NCBI GenBank assembly: GCA_023429995.1
Contig: JAEZCE010000067.1
Coordinates: 1 to 33,891 of the forward strand
From: Bacillota bacterium
GTDB lineage: Bacteria; Bacillota; UBA4882; UBA8346
Length of the DNA: 33,891 bases
Direction: 5' to 3'
The translations under genes and the position numbers were made by a program. Positions 8,273-18,200 of this stretch are shown one piece after another. The notes beneath the pieces were generated by a model. That model was not told the DNA's origin. It saw nothing but the letters and a program-made list of their open reading frames with translations, and made no database searches. Numbering within the stretch: position 1 is the stretch's first letter; each line of letters begins with the position of its first letter.

Positions 8273-11200
8273 ATGCATCAACCCAAGCATCCTGTCCGGG
8301 CATTCCGCTCCGGGCTATTCGCGACGAAGCGGATCACGTTGTCCGCCTCGTTGGCTGCCGTCATCGGCATCTCCTCCACCCATGCGCAATCCGCGCCCGC
8401 TGACACGGCCACGTCCGGCGAAGAGAATGAGGTGGTTGTCCTTTCGCCGTTCACCGTGTCGTCGTCACGCGACCGTGGATACCAGGCCGCCGATACTCTC
8501 GCCGGCACGCGCATCCGCACGGATCTCGCCGACGTGGGCTCGGCGATCTCGGTGGTGACGAAGGAGTTTCTCCAGGACATCGGCGCCACGGACAACGAGT
8601 CGCTGCTCGCGTATGTCGTCGGCACGGAAGTCGGCGGGCCGCGCGGAAACTTCTCTGGCGCGGCCATCGGCTCGGAGCGCACAGAAGAGCAGGGCGGTTT
8701 CGGCAATCCGAACGCCAATACTCGCGTGCGCGGCCTGACCGCAGCGGACAACACCCGGAACTACTTCCTCACCGACGTTCCGTGGGACGGCTACAACGTC
8801 AGCCGCGTCGACCTTCAGCGCGGTCCCAACGCCATCCTCTTCGGTTTGGGCAGCCCAGCCGGTGTCGTGAATGCGACGACCGATCAGGCGAATCTCGCGC
8901 GCAGCTCGGGCAGCGTCGAACTCCGTTACGACCAGTTTGGCAGCAAGCGGGCGTCGTTGAATTACAATCACGTCCTCATCCCGCAGGAGCTCGCGATCCG
9001 CGTCGCGCTGCTCGGCGACTACGCGAAGTTTCGCCAGGATCCCGCCTTCGAGGACGACGAGCGGGTTTATGGCGCGGTCACATATCGGCCGCGTTTCCTG
9101 AACAATCGCGCGAGCACGCTGCAGATCTCCGCGAACTTCGAACATGGCGAGATCGACAGCAATCGCCCGCGCTTCGTCGCGCCGATCGATCAGATCACGC
9201 CGTTCTTCGTGCCGAAGTCCGCGGGCGGGCAGGGCGGCCAGACGTTCAATCACTACCTTTTCAACAACGCCACGACGGATCCGAACTTCAATGCGTGGCT
9301 CGCGCCGATCTTTGAACTCGGCCCGCGCTACGTTTACAACGGCGCCGGGCAGGGGGCTCACTGGGTTTACCCCAACATTCCCGCGCAGGGCGCCCTCGAC
9401 TCGGCCGGCCGGGTGGTCGGAGTCGACCGTCTGCTCAATGGGAATCTGATCGCGGCGACCAACACGACCGTCTGGGGCCGCGCGTTCTCGCCGTTCTGGA
9501 TCGAAAATTCCGCCGCCTACGCGCAAGGCGAGCAGCTGCCTTTTTACGGCATCGGCGCCTACGACGCGAAGGCGATCTCCGATCCGGCCATCTTCGACTT
9601 CTACAACAAGCTGCTGGACGGCCCCAATAAGCACGAATTCTCGGATTGGGACACCTGGGACGCCAGCCTCTCGCAGACGTTCTTCGAGAACCGCCTCGGC
9701 TACGACGTCACGTTTCACCGCGAGGAAAGCACGAACGGCCAGACCGGCATTCTTTCGTGGTGGAACCGCATCAAGATCGACGTCAACGAGGTCAACGCCG
9801 ATGACACGCTGAACCCCAATGTGGGCCGCGCGTATGTCGAAGAAGAGGCGTTCGGAGGCAACCGGCTTACCCGCACCGAGCGCGAAGCGTTTCGGGCGCA
9901 GATTTTCGGCGAGTATGATTTCCGGCGAAACAACGACGGGGTCCTCGGCCGTCTTCTCGGCAAGCACCGCCTGACGGGCGTGGCGATGGAGGACAATCGC
10001 GACTCGGAGCTACGCACCTTCCAGCTGCGCCAGCCCGACCAGGCGTTCACCACGCTGATTGGTTCCGCCAATGCGATCAGCGCCGTGCCGGCGCGGATCA
10101 ACACCCGCTACTACATCAGCGGCGATCTCCGCGGCGCCTCGCTCGCCAACGGGCTGCACCTCGACAACATCCAGGGCTACGTCGTGCCGGCCGCCGGCAG
10201 CCAATCTATCCGATATTTCGATACGACCTGGATCGCGCCCGCCTCGGTGAGTCCGGGCGATCCGTGGTCGCCGGGCCTCGGTTTCAACCAGACGCAGTAT
10301 ACCCGCCAGTCCCAGAACCCGGCGAATTATCGCGGCTGGACGACGGGCACGTTCAATCTCATCGATCCGCTCGACGGCACGCAGGCGAGCCTCGATTACT
10401 CGTCCGCTTCGGCGACGCTGAACCGTTTCAACGTCGATTCGCTCGTGGCCGTCTGGCAGGGCCACCTGTGGAACGACTCGATCGTCCTCACCTACGGCTG
10501 GCGCGAGGACAAATCCCAGGCGTCGATCGTCACCGCACCGAATCGCGCGGACGGTCACGCCAACGTCGATCCAACGGTCTTCAACTACGACGCGGTGAAG
10601 CCGCAGAAACAGACCGTCCAGTCGCGCAACTGGAGCGCGGTGACGCATCTCCACCGGTTGCTCGGACGCGACCGTCTCCCGCTCAACGTGAGCCTGTTTT
10701 ACAACGAGGGCGAATCGTTCCAGCCCTCCGCCGGGCGCACGGACTTCTTCAACGATCTCCTCCCTCCGCCCGATGGCACGACGACGGACTACGGCGTGCT
10801 GCTCGCGACGAAGGACAACAAATACTCGCTGCGCGTCACGAAATACGAAACCGAGGTGAAAGTCGCCACGCTCACACGCAGCCTGTCGAACTGGTTCCAG
10901 TTCGAGCAGGCGATGTGGTCCTCGGCGGAAACCTATGGCCGCCTCCTGCGCGGCGAACTCGCGCCCACCGGATTCCCCGACGCGAAGGGCGGCCCCGACG
11001 CGCTCGTGAACGTGGTTATGCCGGCCTACGCGGATTTCCTCGCGGACCTGAATGCGACCTTTCCGAAGTTCGGTCCCGCGGCCGTCTGGCAGGGCACGCT
11101 CTTCGGACCCGACGGCCCGAGTTCCAGCCCACCGGTTCGGCTGCGTCGACCGGCGACGCATGTCTTCACCGAGAATTCCCTGTCGAAGGGCGTCGAGATC

Positions 11201-11839
11201 GAGTTCACCGCGAATCCGCTTCCCAACTGGCGCGTCGCGATCAACGCCTCGAAAACCCAGGCGATTCGCGACGAGGTGCCTGGCCAGTCGCTCGTCGAAT
11301 TCCTCGAGTTCATTGACGATCGATTCCGCAATACGCCCGCCGGCGACATGCCGATCTTCAGCCAGCCCAACAACCCGCAGGGCGTTTTCGGACGCGTGTG
11401 GGCGCCGTTCTGGGGCCAGTATAGCCTGGTCCGGAATCTCAATGGTCAGCAGCAGCCGGAGATCCGCGAATGGCGCGCGAACATCGTCACCAACTACAGC
11501 TTCGATGGCGGCTTCCTCCGCGGCGTCGGCGTGGGCGGGGCGTTTCGTTACGAAGATGGCGCGATTTACGACTATGCCCCGATGGTGGATGCCAACGGGG
11601 TCGAGCGGCCGAATCTGGCCGAGGCGTTTAGCACGGGCTCCGAAACGCGCGCCGACCTGTGGCTCAGCTACAACCGCCGCCTCACCGACAAGATCAACTG
11701 GCGCATCCAGCTGAACGTCTACAACGCGTTCGGAAAAAATAAACTCATCCCCCTCAATGCGCAGCCCGACGGCACGTCAGGCGCGATGCGCATCCAGGAG
11801 GGCCGCAGCTGGGCGATCACCAGCTCGTTCACGTTCTAG
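8273..11839 (+). CDS. TonB-dependent outer-membrane receptor
   Basis: The 1188-residue protein should import oligosaccharide across the outer membrane using TonB energy. A signal peptide ends near THA at residue 38. A TonB-box-like segment (EVVVLSPFTV) is followed by SSSRDRGYQAADTLAGTRI, the form common in Opitutaceae receptors, then a plug domain with ISVVTKEFLQDIG and RGPNAILFGLGSPAGVVN. The remainder is a long beta-barrel rich in aromatic and alternating strands, ending in the terminal aromatic pattern SSFTF expected for BAM recognition. The frame is open upstream to 8027 but contains no signal peptide, so ATG 8273 (MHQPKH) is chosen. There is no Shine-Dalgarno motif. No SusD partner is present, so it resembles a stand-alone TonB receptor serving the neighbouring rhamnosidase/uronate genes. 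Confidence 0.92.
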   Translation: MHQPKHPVRAFRSGLFATKRITLSASLAAVIGISSTHAQSAPADTATSGEENEVVVLSPFTVSSSRDRGYQAADTLAGTRIRTDLADVGSAISVVTKEFLQDIGATDNESLLAYVVGTEVGGPRGNFSGAAIGSERTEEQGGFGNPNANTRVRGLTAADNTRNYFLTDVPWDGYNVSRVDLQRGPNAILFGLGSPAGVVNATTDQANLARSSGSVELRYDQFGSKRASLNYNHVLIPQELAIRVALLGDYAKFRQDPAFEDDERVYGAVTYRPRFLNNRASTLQISANFEHGEIDSNRPRFVAPIDQITPFFVPKSAGGQGGQTFNHYLFNNATTDPNFNAWLAPIFELGPRYVYNGAGQGAHWVYPNIPAQGALDSAGRVVGVDRLLNGNLIAATNTTVWGRAFSPFWIENSAAYAQGEQLPFYGIGAYDAKAISDPAIFDFYNKLLDGPNKHEFSDWDTWDASLSQTFFENRLGYDVTFHREESTNGQTGILSWWNRIKIDVNEVNADDTLNPNVGRAYVEEEAFGGNRLTRTEREAFRAQIFGEYDFRRNNDGVLGRLLGKHRLTGVAMEDNRDSELRTFQLRQPDQAFTTLIGSANAISAVPARINTRYYISGDLRGASLANGLHLDNIQGYVVPAAGSQSIRYFDTTWIAPASVSPGDPWSPGLGFNQTQYTRQSQNPANYRGWTTGTFNLIDPLDGTQASLDYSSASATLNRFNVDSLVAVWQGHLWNDSIVLTYGWREDKSQASIVTAPNRADGHANVDPTVFNYDAVKPQKQTVQSRNWSAVTHLHRLLGRDRLPLNVSLFYNEGESFQPSAGRTDFFNDLLPPPDGTTTDYGVLLATKDNKYSLRVTKYETEVKVATLTRSLSNWFQFEQAMWSSAETYGRLLRGELAPTGFPDAKGGPDALVNVVMPAYADFLADLNATFPKFGPAAVWQGTLFGPDGPSSSPPVRLRRPATHVFTENSLSKGVEIEFTANPLPNWRVAINASKTQAIRDEVPGQSLVEFLEFIDDRFRNTPAGDMPIFSQPNNPQGVFGRVWAPFWGQYSLVRNLNGQQQPEIREWRANIVTNYSFDGGFLRGVGVGGAFRYEDGAIYDYAPMVDANGVERPNLAEAFSTGSETRADLWLSYNRRLTDKINWRIQLNVYNAFGKNKLIPLNAQPDGTSGAMRIQEGRSWAITSSFTF

Positions 11840-11860
11840 TTTGTCGGGCTAGGCAGCGAC

Positions 11861-11879
11861 GGTCGGATTTCGTCCGGCC
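11861..11879 (+). terminator. Weak hairpin after the TonB receptor
   Basis: GGTCGGA (11861-11867) pairs with TCCGGCC (11873-11879) across a 5-nt loop with one G-U pair. A pyrimidine-rich stretch ending in CTTTTCTT follows about 18 nt later. It lies just past the receptor stop codon and could end that transcript, but the stem is short and the T-tract is not adjacent. Confidence 0.25.
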
Positions 11880-11943
11880 GCCGCTTGCCCGCCCGGCTTT
11901 TCTTCCACCTCCCGATCTCGAACTCAAACCCGTGCCGGACGCT

Positions 11944-12019
11944 GGCTACCCAATGGCACGCTTCTTTCCGTAGCCAAAGTCAGGATACATATCGCGAACG
12001 GGCGGCCGTCGTCCCGTTC
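11944..12019 (+). promoter_or_regulatory. Hairpin-forming leader region of the giant secreted gene
   Basis: The gene-free gap 11840-12271 contains a perfect 7-bp inverted repeat, GAACGGG (11996-12002) and CCCGTTC (12013-12019), with a 10-nt loop. A 6-bp pair GGCTAC (11944-11949) and GTAGCC (11970-11975) lies just before it. The first stem could be a leader hairpin or an operator for the gene starting at 12272. No convincing -35/-10 boxes or known riboswitch consensus were recognised, and the rest of the gap shows nothing clear. Confidence 0.3.
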
Positions 12020-12271
12020 TGACCGCGGCTCCGCCGCTTCGTTGGCTCCAGCGCGTTTCTAGTCCGTTCACCCCTCGCCGTTATCTTCGACGGAATTCCC
12101 CTGAGGCGGGCCCCCGCCCATTCAGTTCCCCCTCCCGCAGCCTGCATCGCTGCCCGCTGCGTTTCGCTCCTTTCGAGAACATCCCGGATTCGACCGAGCG
12201 CGGCCATTTGCCGCGGGTCGTGGTCGGCATCACCCCAGACCGAACTGAGTCATCGTCTGCCCCTTTTACCA

Positions 12272-15200
12272 ATGAACAACCCTCCCTCCGATCATCGTTT
12301 TTCGTGCGCGCAAGGACGCCGGCGCAGCTCGCTGCTGCGCGTGGCGGGCGTGGCACTGGCGTTCGCGGCACTCGCCGCGGCGACCGCCGTGGCCCAGACA
12401 TACGTTTTCGACGGCACGCTCAACGCCTACACCGGCACATCGAATCCCAACCTTAGCGGCACGGCGACGACCGGGCTCGATCTCGGCCTCGGCACGCCGG
12501 GGGCCAACGATTCGCGCGTCCTTCGCCCTTTCGGCGCGTTGCCGTTCGGCGGCACCGCCCCTGCGAGCCTCGGCGGGTTCTCGACCGAACTCGATGTCGC
12601 CAGCGCGCCCGACCAATACGTCGCGTCAATCGCGCTGCGCGGCGCCGACAATCCCGACGTGATTCGTTTCAATGCCAATGTCGCCGCCGCGAAGCGCTCT
12701 CACGGCGTGATCGTGTGGCCGGCCGCGACGGGGATCGCATTCGACGACCTGCAGCTGACGCTCGACACGCGCGTCACCCTCGGCGGGGGCGGCCAGTTTC
12801 ACAAAGTCGTTCGCGCTGGCGGGCAGTATTACGTCTCCGTCGAAAGTTTCTCCGGCACCAACGCTCACTGGCCGCTCGCCTCGAGCGGAAGCACAACCTG
12901 GCAGCCGTGGGATTTCACGGCCAACGGCGGCAATCATTTCGCCGTCACGTTTTCGTCGCCCGTTGCTCCCACCGCCGACCCGGTCGATGCGATTGGCGTG
13001 TATTTCGTCACCACGTCCAACAGCGCGATCGTGCATGACGTCTCGCGCCTGGGCTGGGCGTCCTCCGCGGTCTCGGACGTGACGGTGTCTCCGACCGTGT
13101 TCTATCTGCTGCCCGGCAGCTCGCGCACGCTCGTCGCGAATGTCGTCCCCGCAACCGCGGAAAACCCGACTGTCACGTGGAGCAGCTCCGACAACAACAT
13201 CGCCACCGTCGATTCCTCGGGCACCGTGACCGCCGTTACCGTTGGCACGGCCACCATTACGGCCACGACTGAAGATGGGGGCTTCACCGCTTCGTCCGAA
13301 GTCACGATCACGCTTCCGACGGTCACCGGCGCCACGGTTTCGCCTACAACTCTTCCGCTGCAGGTCTCCTATACGGGCCAGCTCACGGCGGAGGTTCAGC
13401 CCGGTAGTTCGATCAACAAGAACGTGACCTGGGCAAGTTCGGACCCGAATGTTGCGACGGTCGACGCCGCCGGTCTCGTCACGGCCGTTGCCGTGGGATC
13501 GGCGACGATCACCGTCACCACGGAAGAGGGTGGGTTCGCGGCCAGCGCCACGATTGACGTCTCTCCCGCACTCGTCACCGCGGTTTCAATTTCGCCCGCC
13601 TCCCGCGATGTGATGATCGGCCAGACGGTGCCCTTGACCGTTACGGTTTTGCCCGCAGCGGCGGCCAACCAAACCGTGACCTGGACCAGCCTGAACCCCG
13701 GCGTTGCCACGATCGACGCGAGCGGGTGGGTGACGGGAGTGGGGGCCGGCACCGCAACGATTCGCGTGACGTCCGACGATGGCGGTTTCACCGACGACGC
13801 GACTGTCACCGTGATCCCGCTTCCCGCGCCAACGCCCGAGACTGGTCTGCCCCGCATCGCCGCGACGAATCTCCACTGGGTCCGCGACTGGCTGCCGCCA
13901 ATCCTGGCCGACGCCCTTCAAAACACGGCGGGCATCCGCATCTGGGCTCAGCTCACCACCGAAGACCCGGTGCCGGTCGATGCCGATGGCTGGCCGACCA
14001 CCGACGCACGCATCTGGCTTTGGCATAACCAGCCGAACCCGCGGCTCGGAACCTATACACTCACGTTCGAGGGCCAGGCGACGGTTTCCTTCACGAGTCC
14101 CGCGATGCTCGTGCAGAGCAATGTCTACGATGCCAACGCCGATTCCTCCGTCGTCAGTCTCTCGCTCGCCAGCCCGACCACCGAGTTGCGTATGAGCCTC
14201 ACCAATACGAGTGGCGGCGTGCGCAACGTTAAGCTCATGCGTCCGATCGCGCCGGGCGCCGCCGAGTCGCACGAGTCCACGGAAGTCGTCGATCGCGTCA
14301 TGCGCGACCAGCTCGCGCGGATGGACATCATCCGCTACATGGACCCGAGCAACATCAACGCGAACCCGGAGATCGCATGGAGCGATCGCCGGCTCCCGGA
14401 CAAGTTCCAGAATCGACGCATTGCCTACAGCGTGGCCGGGTCGAACATGCGCGAGACCGGCGTCGCGTGGGAATACATCATCGCCATCGCGAATGCGACG
14501 ATGACGGACGCGTTCATCTGCCTGCCCGCCATGGCGAGCGACGACTACATCACGAAAGTCGCGCAGATGTTCCGCTACGGCAGCGACGGCGTGAACCCCT
14601 ACACCGAACCGCAGCAGGATCCCGTGTGGCCGCCGCTCGATCCGAATCTGAAACTCTACGTCGAATACAGTAACGAAAACTGGAACACCGGCGGCGCCTT
14701 TCCCCAGAGCACCTACGTCGCCAATCAGGGCCGGGATCTCGTGACGGCCGACTTGAATCATCCGCTCAATTACGACGGATTCATCGCCTCGGCCGCGCAG
14801 ATCACGAGCAATGGCCATAATCTCCGCCTGCGTTATTCCGCCTATCGCGCGACGCAGATGAGCGAACTTTTCCGTGCGGTCTTCCCCGATCAGATGATGA
14901 CGCGCGTGCGTCCGCTGTGGTGCTATCAGGTGAAGAGCAACAATACGGACGACGTCCACGGGCTCGACTGGGTCAGCGGCTACTACGCGTCGTCCGAGGG
15001 ACTCGCGCCGGGTCATTTCTTCTGGGGCGCCGGTCCCGCGAACTATCGCGCCGCCGCCGCAGGGACGACGATCGAGAATGTCTGGACGACGAGCATGATG
15101 GATCGCGCGACGTTCAAGACGCGCATGGAAAACAATGCTCGCATGATCGGGTCCTACGGCCTGCCGTTCGTCACCTACGAGGGTGGTCCCGCGTTTGGGG

Positions 15201-18200
15201 ACCCTCTCGGGACCCTCTCCGCCCATCCGCTCGCCGAGGAGGCGTTCAACGACCCGCGGCTCTACGCCGAGATGATCGAGAGCTACGAAATCTTCGAGGA
15301 AGTGGGCGGTGTCTTCCAGACCACCTATGTGTGGCACCAGGATTATCGCTTCGGTCATATCGATCCCAACACGCATTCGGATCGGACACCGCGGGCGATG
15401 GCGCTCTACAACGCCGCGCTCACGAACAACGCGCGTCCGCTCGATATCGGCCAGACGCTGCCATTCACGTTCACGGGCACGAATTACTGGTCGGTCAGTC
15501 CGTTCAACGGCACCAACGTGGTGACGTCCGTGGGCCGCCGCGTGAGCTACCTCATGCGCAGCGTCGCCGGCGACGACTACACCGCGACGCTGAACTATTC
15601 GACCTCGGGCGCCGTCAGCTTCGCGATTCTCGTGAACGGCGAACTCGTCGAGATCGTCAACGCCACGGGCGCTGTTAGCGGCGCTTCGACGGCCGCGTAT
15701 CCGTTCACGCTCCCCGCGAACTTCCTCTCGGGCGTCACGGTGCAAAAACTTGCCGGCACCGGCAGCGTCACGGTGAACTCGGTCGAAGTGTCGGACGGCA
15801 CGTCGTCGTCTTCTTCGTCGTCGAGTTCGTCCAGCAGCAGCTCCTCGTCGTCCTCGAGCAGTTCGTCCTCCTCCAGCAGCTCGAGCAGCAGTTCGTCGTC
15901 CTCGAGTTCTTCGTCCTCGAGCAGCAGCAGCAGTTCGTCGTCGAGTGGTGGCACGGCCCCCGTCACGCACGTGTTCGACGGCGCGCTCAACCTCTATACG
16001 ACGGGCAATATTCAGGTGAACGGCACCGTTTCATCCGATCTCGATCTCGGCCTCGGTGCTGTCGGCGCGAACGACACGCGTGAGCTGCTGGCTTTCACGA
16101 CGGGCGATCTCGCGTTCGGGGCCACGGCGCCGGCGGCGTTTGGCGGTTTCATCATGGAGGTCGATGCGACGCCCGCCCCCGGCTCGACCGTGCTCGCCCT
16201 GGTGCTGCGCAACGACACGCCGGAGGTCATTCGTTTCCAGTCCGCCGTGGCCGGAGCGAAACGTTCGCACGCGGTCACGTTGTGGCCGGTCGCCGATGGC
16301 GGCGCATTCGATACCCTGCAGCTCACCCTCTCGACCCGCGTCGTCGCGGGCACCGGCGGTGTGTTTCACAAGGTCGTCCGCGCAGGCGGCAAATATTACG
16401 TGTCGGTGGAATCGTTCTCGGCAGCCAACAGCGATTGGCCGCTGGCCCCGACGACCACGACGACATGGCAGGAATGGGATTTCGCCGCGAATGGCGGCAA
16501 CAACTTCGCCGTCGCTTTCACCGCGCCGGTGGCGCCCACCGCCGAGATGGTCGACGCGATTGGCGTCTACTTCGTCGCCGACACCTCCACGAGCATCCAG
16601 ATGGATCTGTCGCGCGTCGCGTTCGTGCCCGGCAACACGGAACTCCCGCCAGAGAGCTATCGCTATCTGCGGTTCGAAGCGACGGCGCTGATCGGCAACG
16701 GCCAGCTGCATCTCGGCGAGGTCGAGTGGCTCGTCGATGGGGTGGCGCATCCGACGGCGCCGCTGACCTCGAACAATTCCGCCGGGGTGGTCGTCTCGTC
16801 GAACTACGCCTCGCCCAACAACGCGTGGCGCGTGTTCGACCACAACAACGCCTCGAATCAGCCCGTCTACTTCATGGTCTCGACGACGACTCCGCCGCCG
16901 ATCCACATCACGGCCGACTTTGGCCCCAACGCGATATCGCCGACCGGCGTGAGGATTTCACGCCTGAGCTGGAACGACAACCTCACGGGCCTGCGCATCT
17001 CGGGGTCGAACGACGGCGCGAACTGGGCGATCCTCGTGGACGACGATGATGCGTTGCCCGACTTCACGTTGATCGGAGGCGTCGACCAGGCGACCTACGA
17101 ATTCACGCCGCCGCCGAGCAGCTCGAGTTCCTCGTCGTCCAGTTCGTCGTCGTCGAGCTCGTCCTCGAGTTCCAGCTCCAGCAGCTCGTCGTCGTCTTCG
17201 AGTTCGAGCAGCTCGTCGAGTTCGTCGAGTTCGAGTTCGTCGTCCGGCGGCCTGCCGGTGGCCCAGCCCTATCAATATCTCCGCGTCTGGATCGACGGAT
17301 CGGCCGTGACGAGCGGTTCCAACGCCGGCCGGGTATTCCTCCGCGAGATGCGACTGCTTTCGGGCGAGAATCGCCTGCCGCTGACCGTGCCGACCTCGAA
17401 CACCGGCAACGCCGACTACACGATCAGCAGCAGCACGGCCAACATCAACTCGCAGGATCGCCCTGCGTTCGTCTTCGACGGCAACGTCAACTCCCACTGG
17501 TATATCAACACCGCCGACGCGAACAACGTCGCCAACGTGAACCCGCAGGAGATGACCGTCCGTTTCAACAACGGTCCGGTCTACATCACCGGCATCCGCC
17601 TGGAGATCCCGAGTTATATTCTCGCATCCGCGTTCCGCCTCGAGGGTTCGAATGATGGCACGACGTGGACGCCGCTGCTCCAGCGCACCGGGCTCAACGC
17701 GAGCAACTATCCCGAAGTGGTTGTGGCCGGTCCGCCGTCGGTTCTGGCGGGCACCTTCGAGTTCGCGAGCATTCCCCAGAATCTGGATACGGACCCGCCG
17801 ACCGTCCCCGGCGGCTTGAGCGTCGACAACGTCAACGACATCACGGCGGACGTCAGCTGGACGCCCTCCACGGACGCCGGCTCGGGTGTTTCGATCTACA
17901 CGATCTACGTGAACGGAGAACTCTGGAGCACGTCGACAGCGAGCGACGTCGTGCTCCACGGGTTCTCGCCAGAATCGACCTATGCGGTGACGATCACCGC
18001 CACCGACGGACTCGGCAACGTGTCTGCTCCGAGCGCACCGGTTGAGATTACGACCACCGCCGGTGTCCCCGCGGTGAAGTCGATGCAACTCGGCAACGGC
18101 CTGTGGAGCGACACCGCGGGCATGTGGCGCGAAGGCGTCGACTATGCCGCCGAGTGGGCGAACTACGAGAACAGCAATCCGTTCAGCGAGGCGTTTCTCG

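Noticed and set aside
13586..15970. 794-codon minus-strand frame
   Set aside because: It is opposite the giant secreted gene, is arginine-rich and shows no domain; the plus strand has clear module structure there.
15595..15990. Minus-strand open frame with Leu/Glu/Asp runs
   Set aside because: The acidic-leucine runs are simply the complement of the poly-serine codons of the giant gene.
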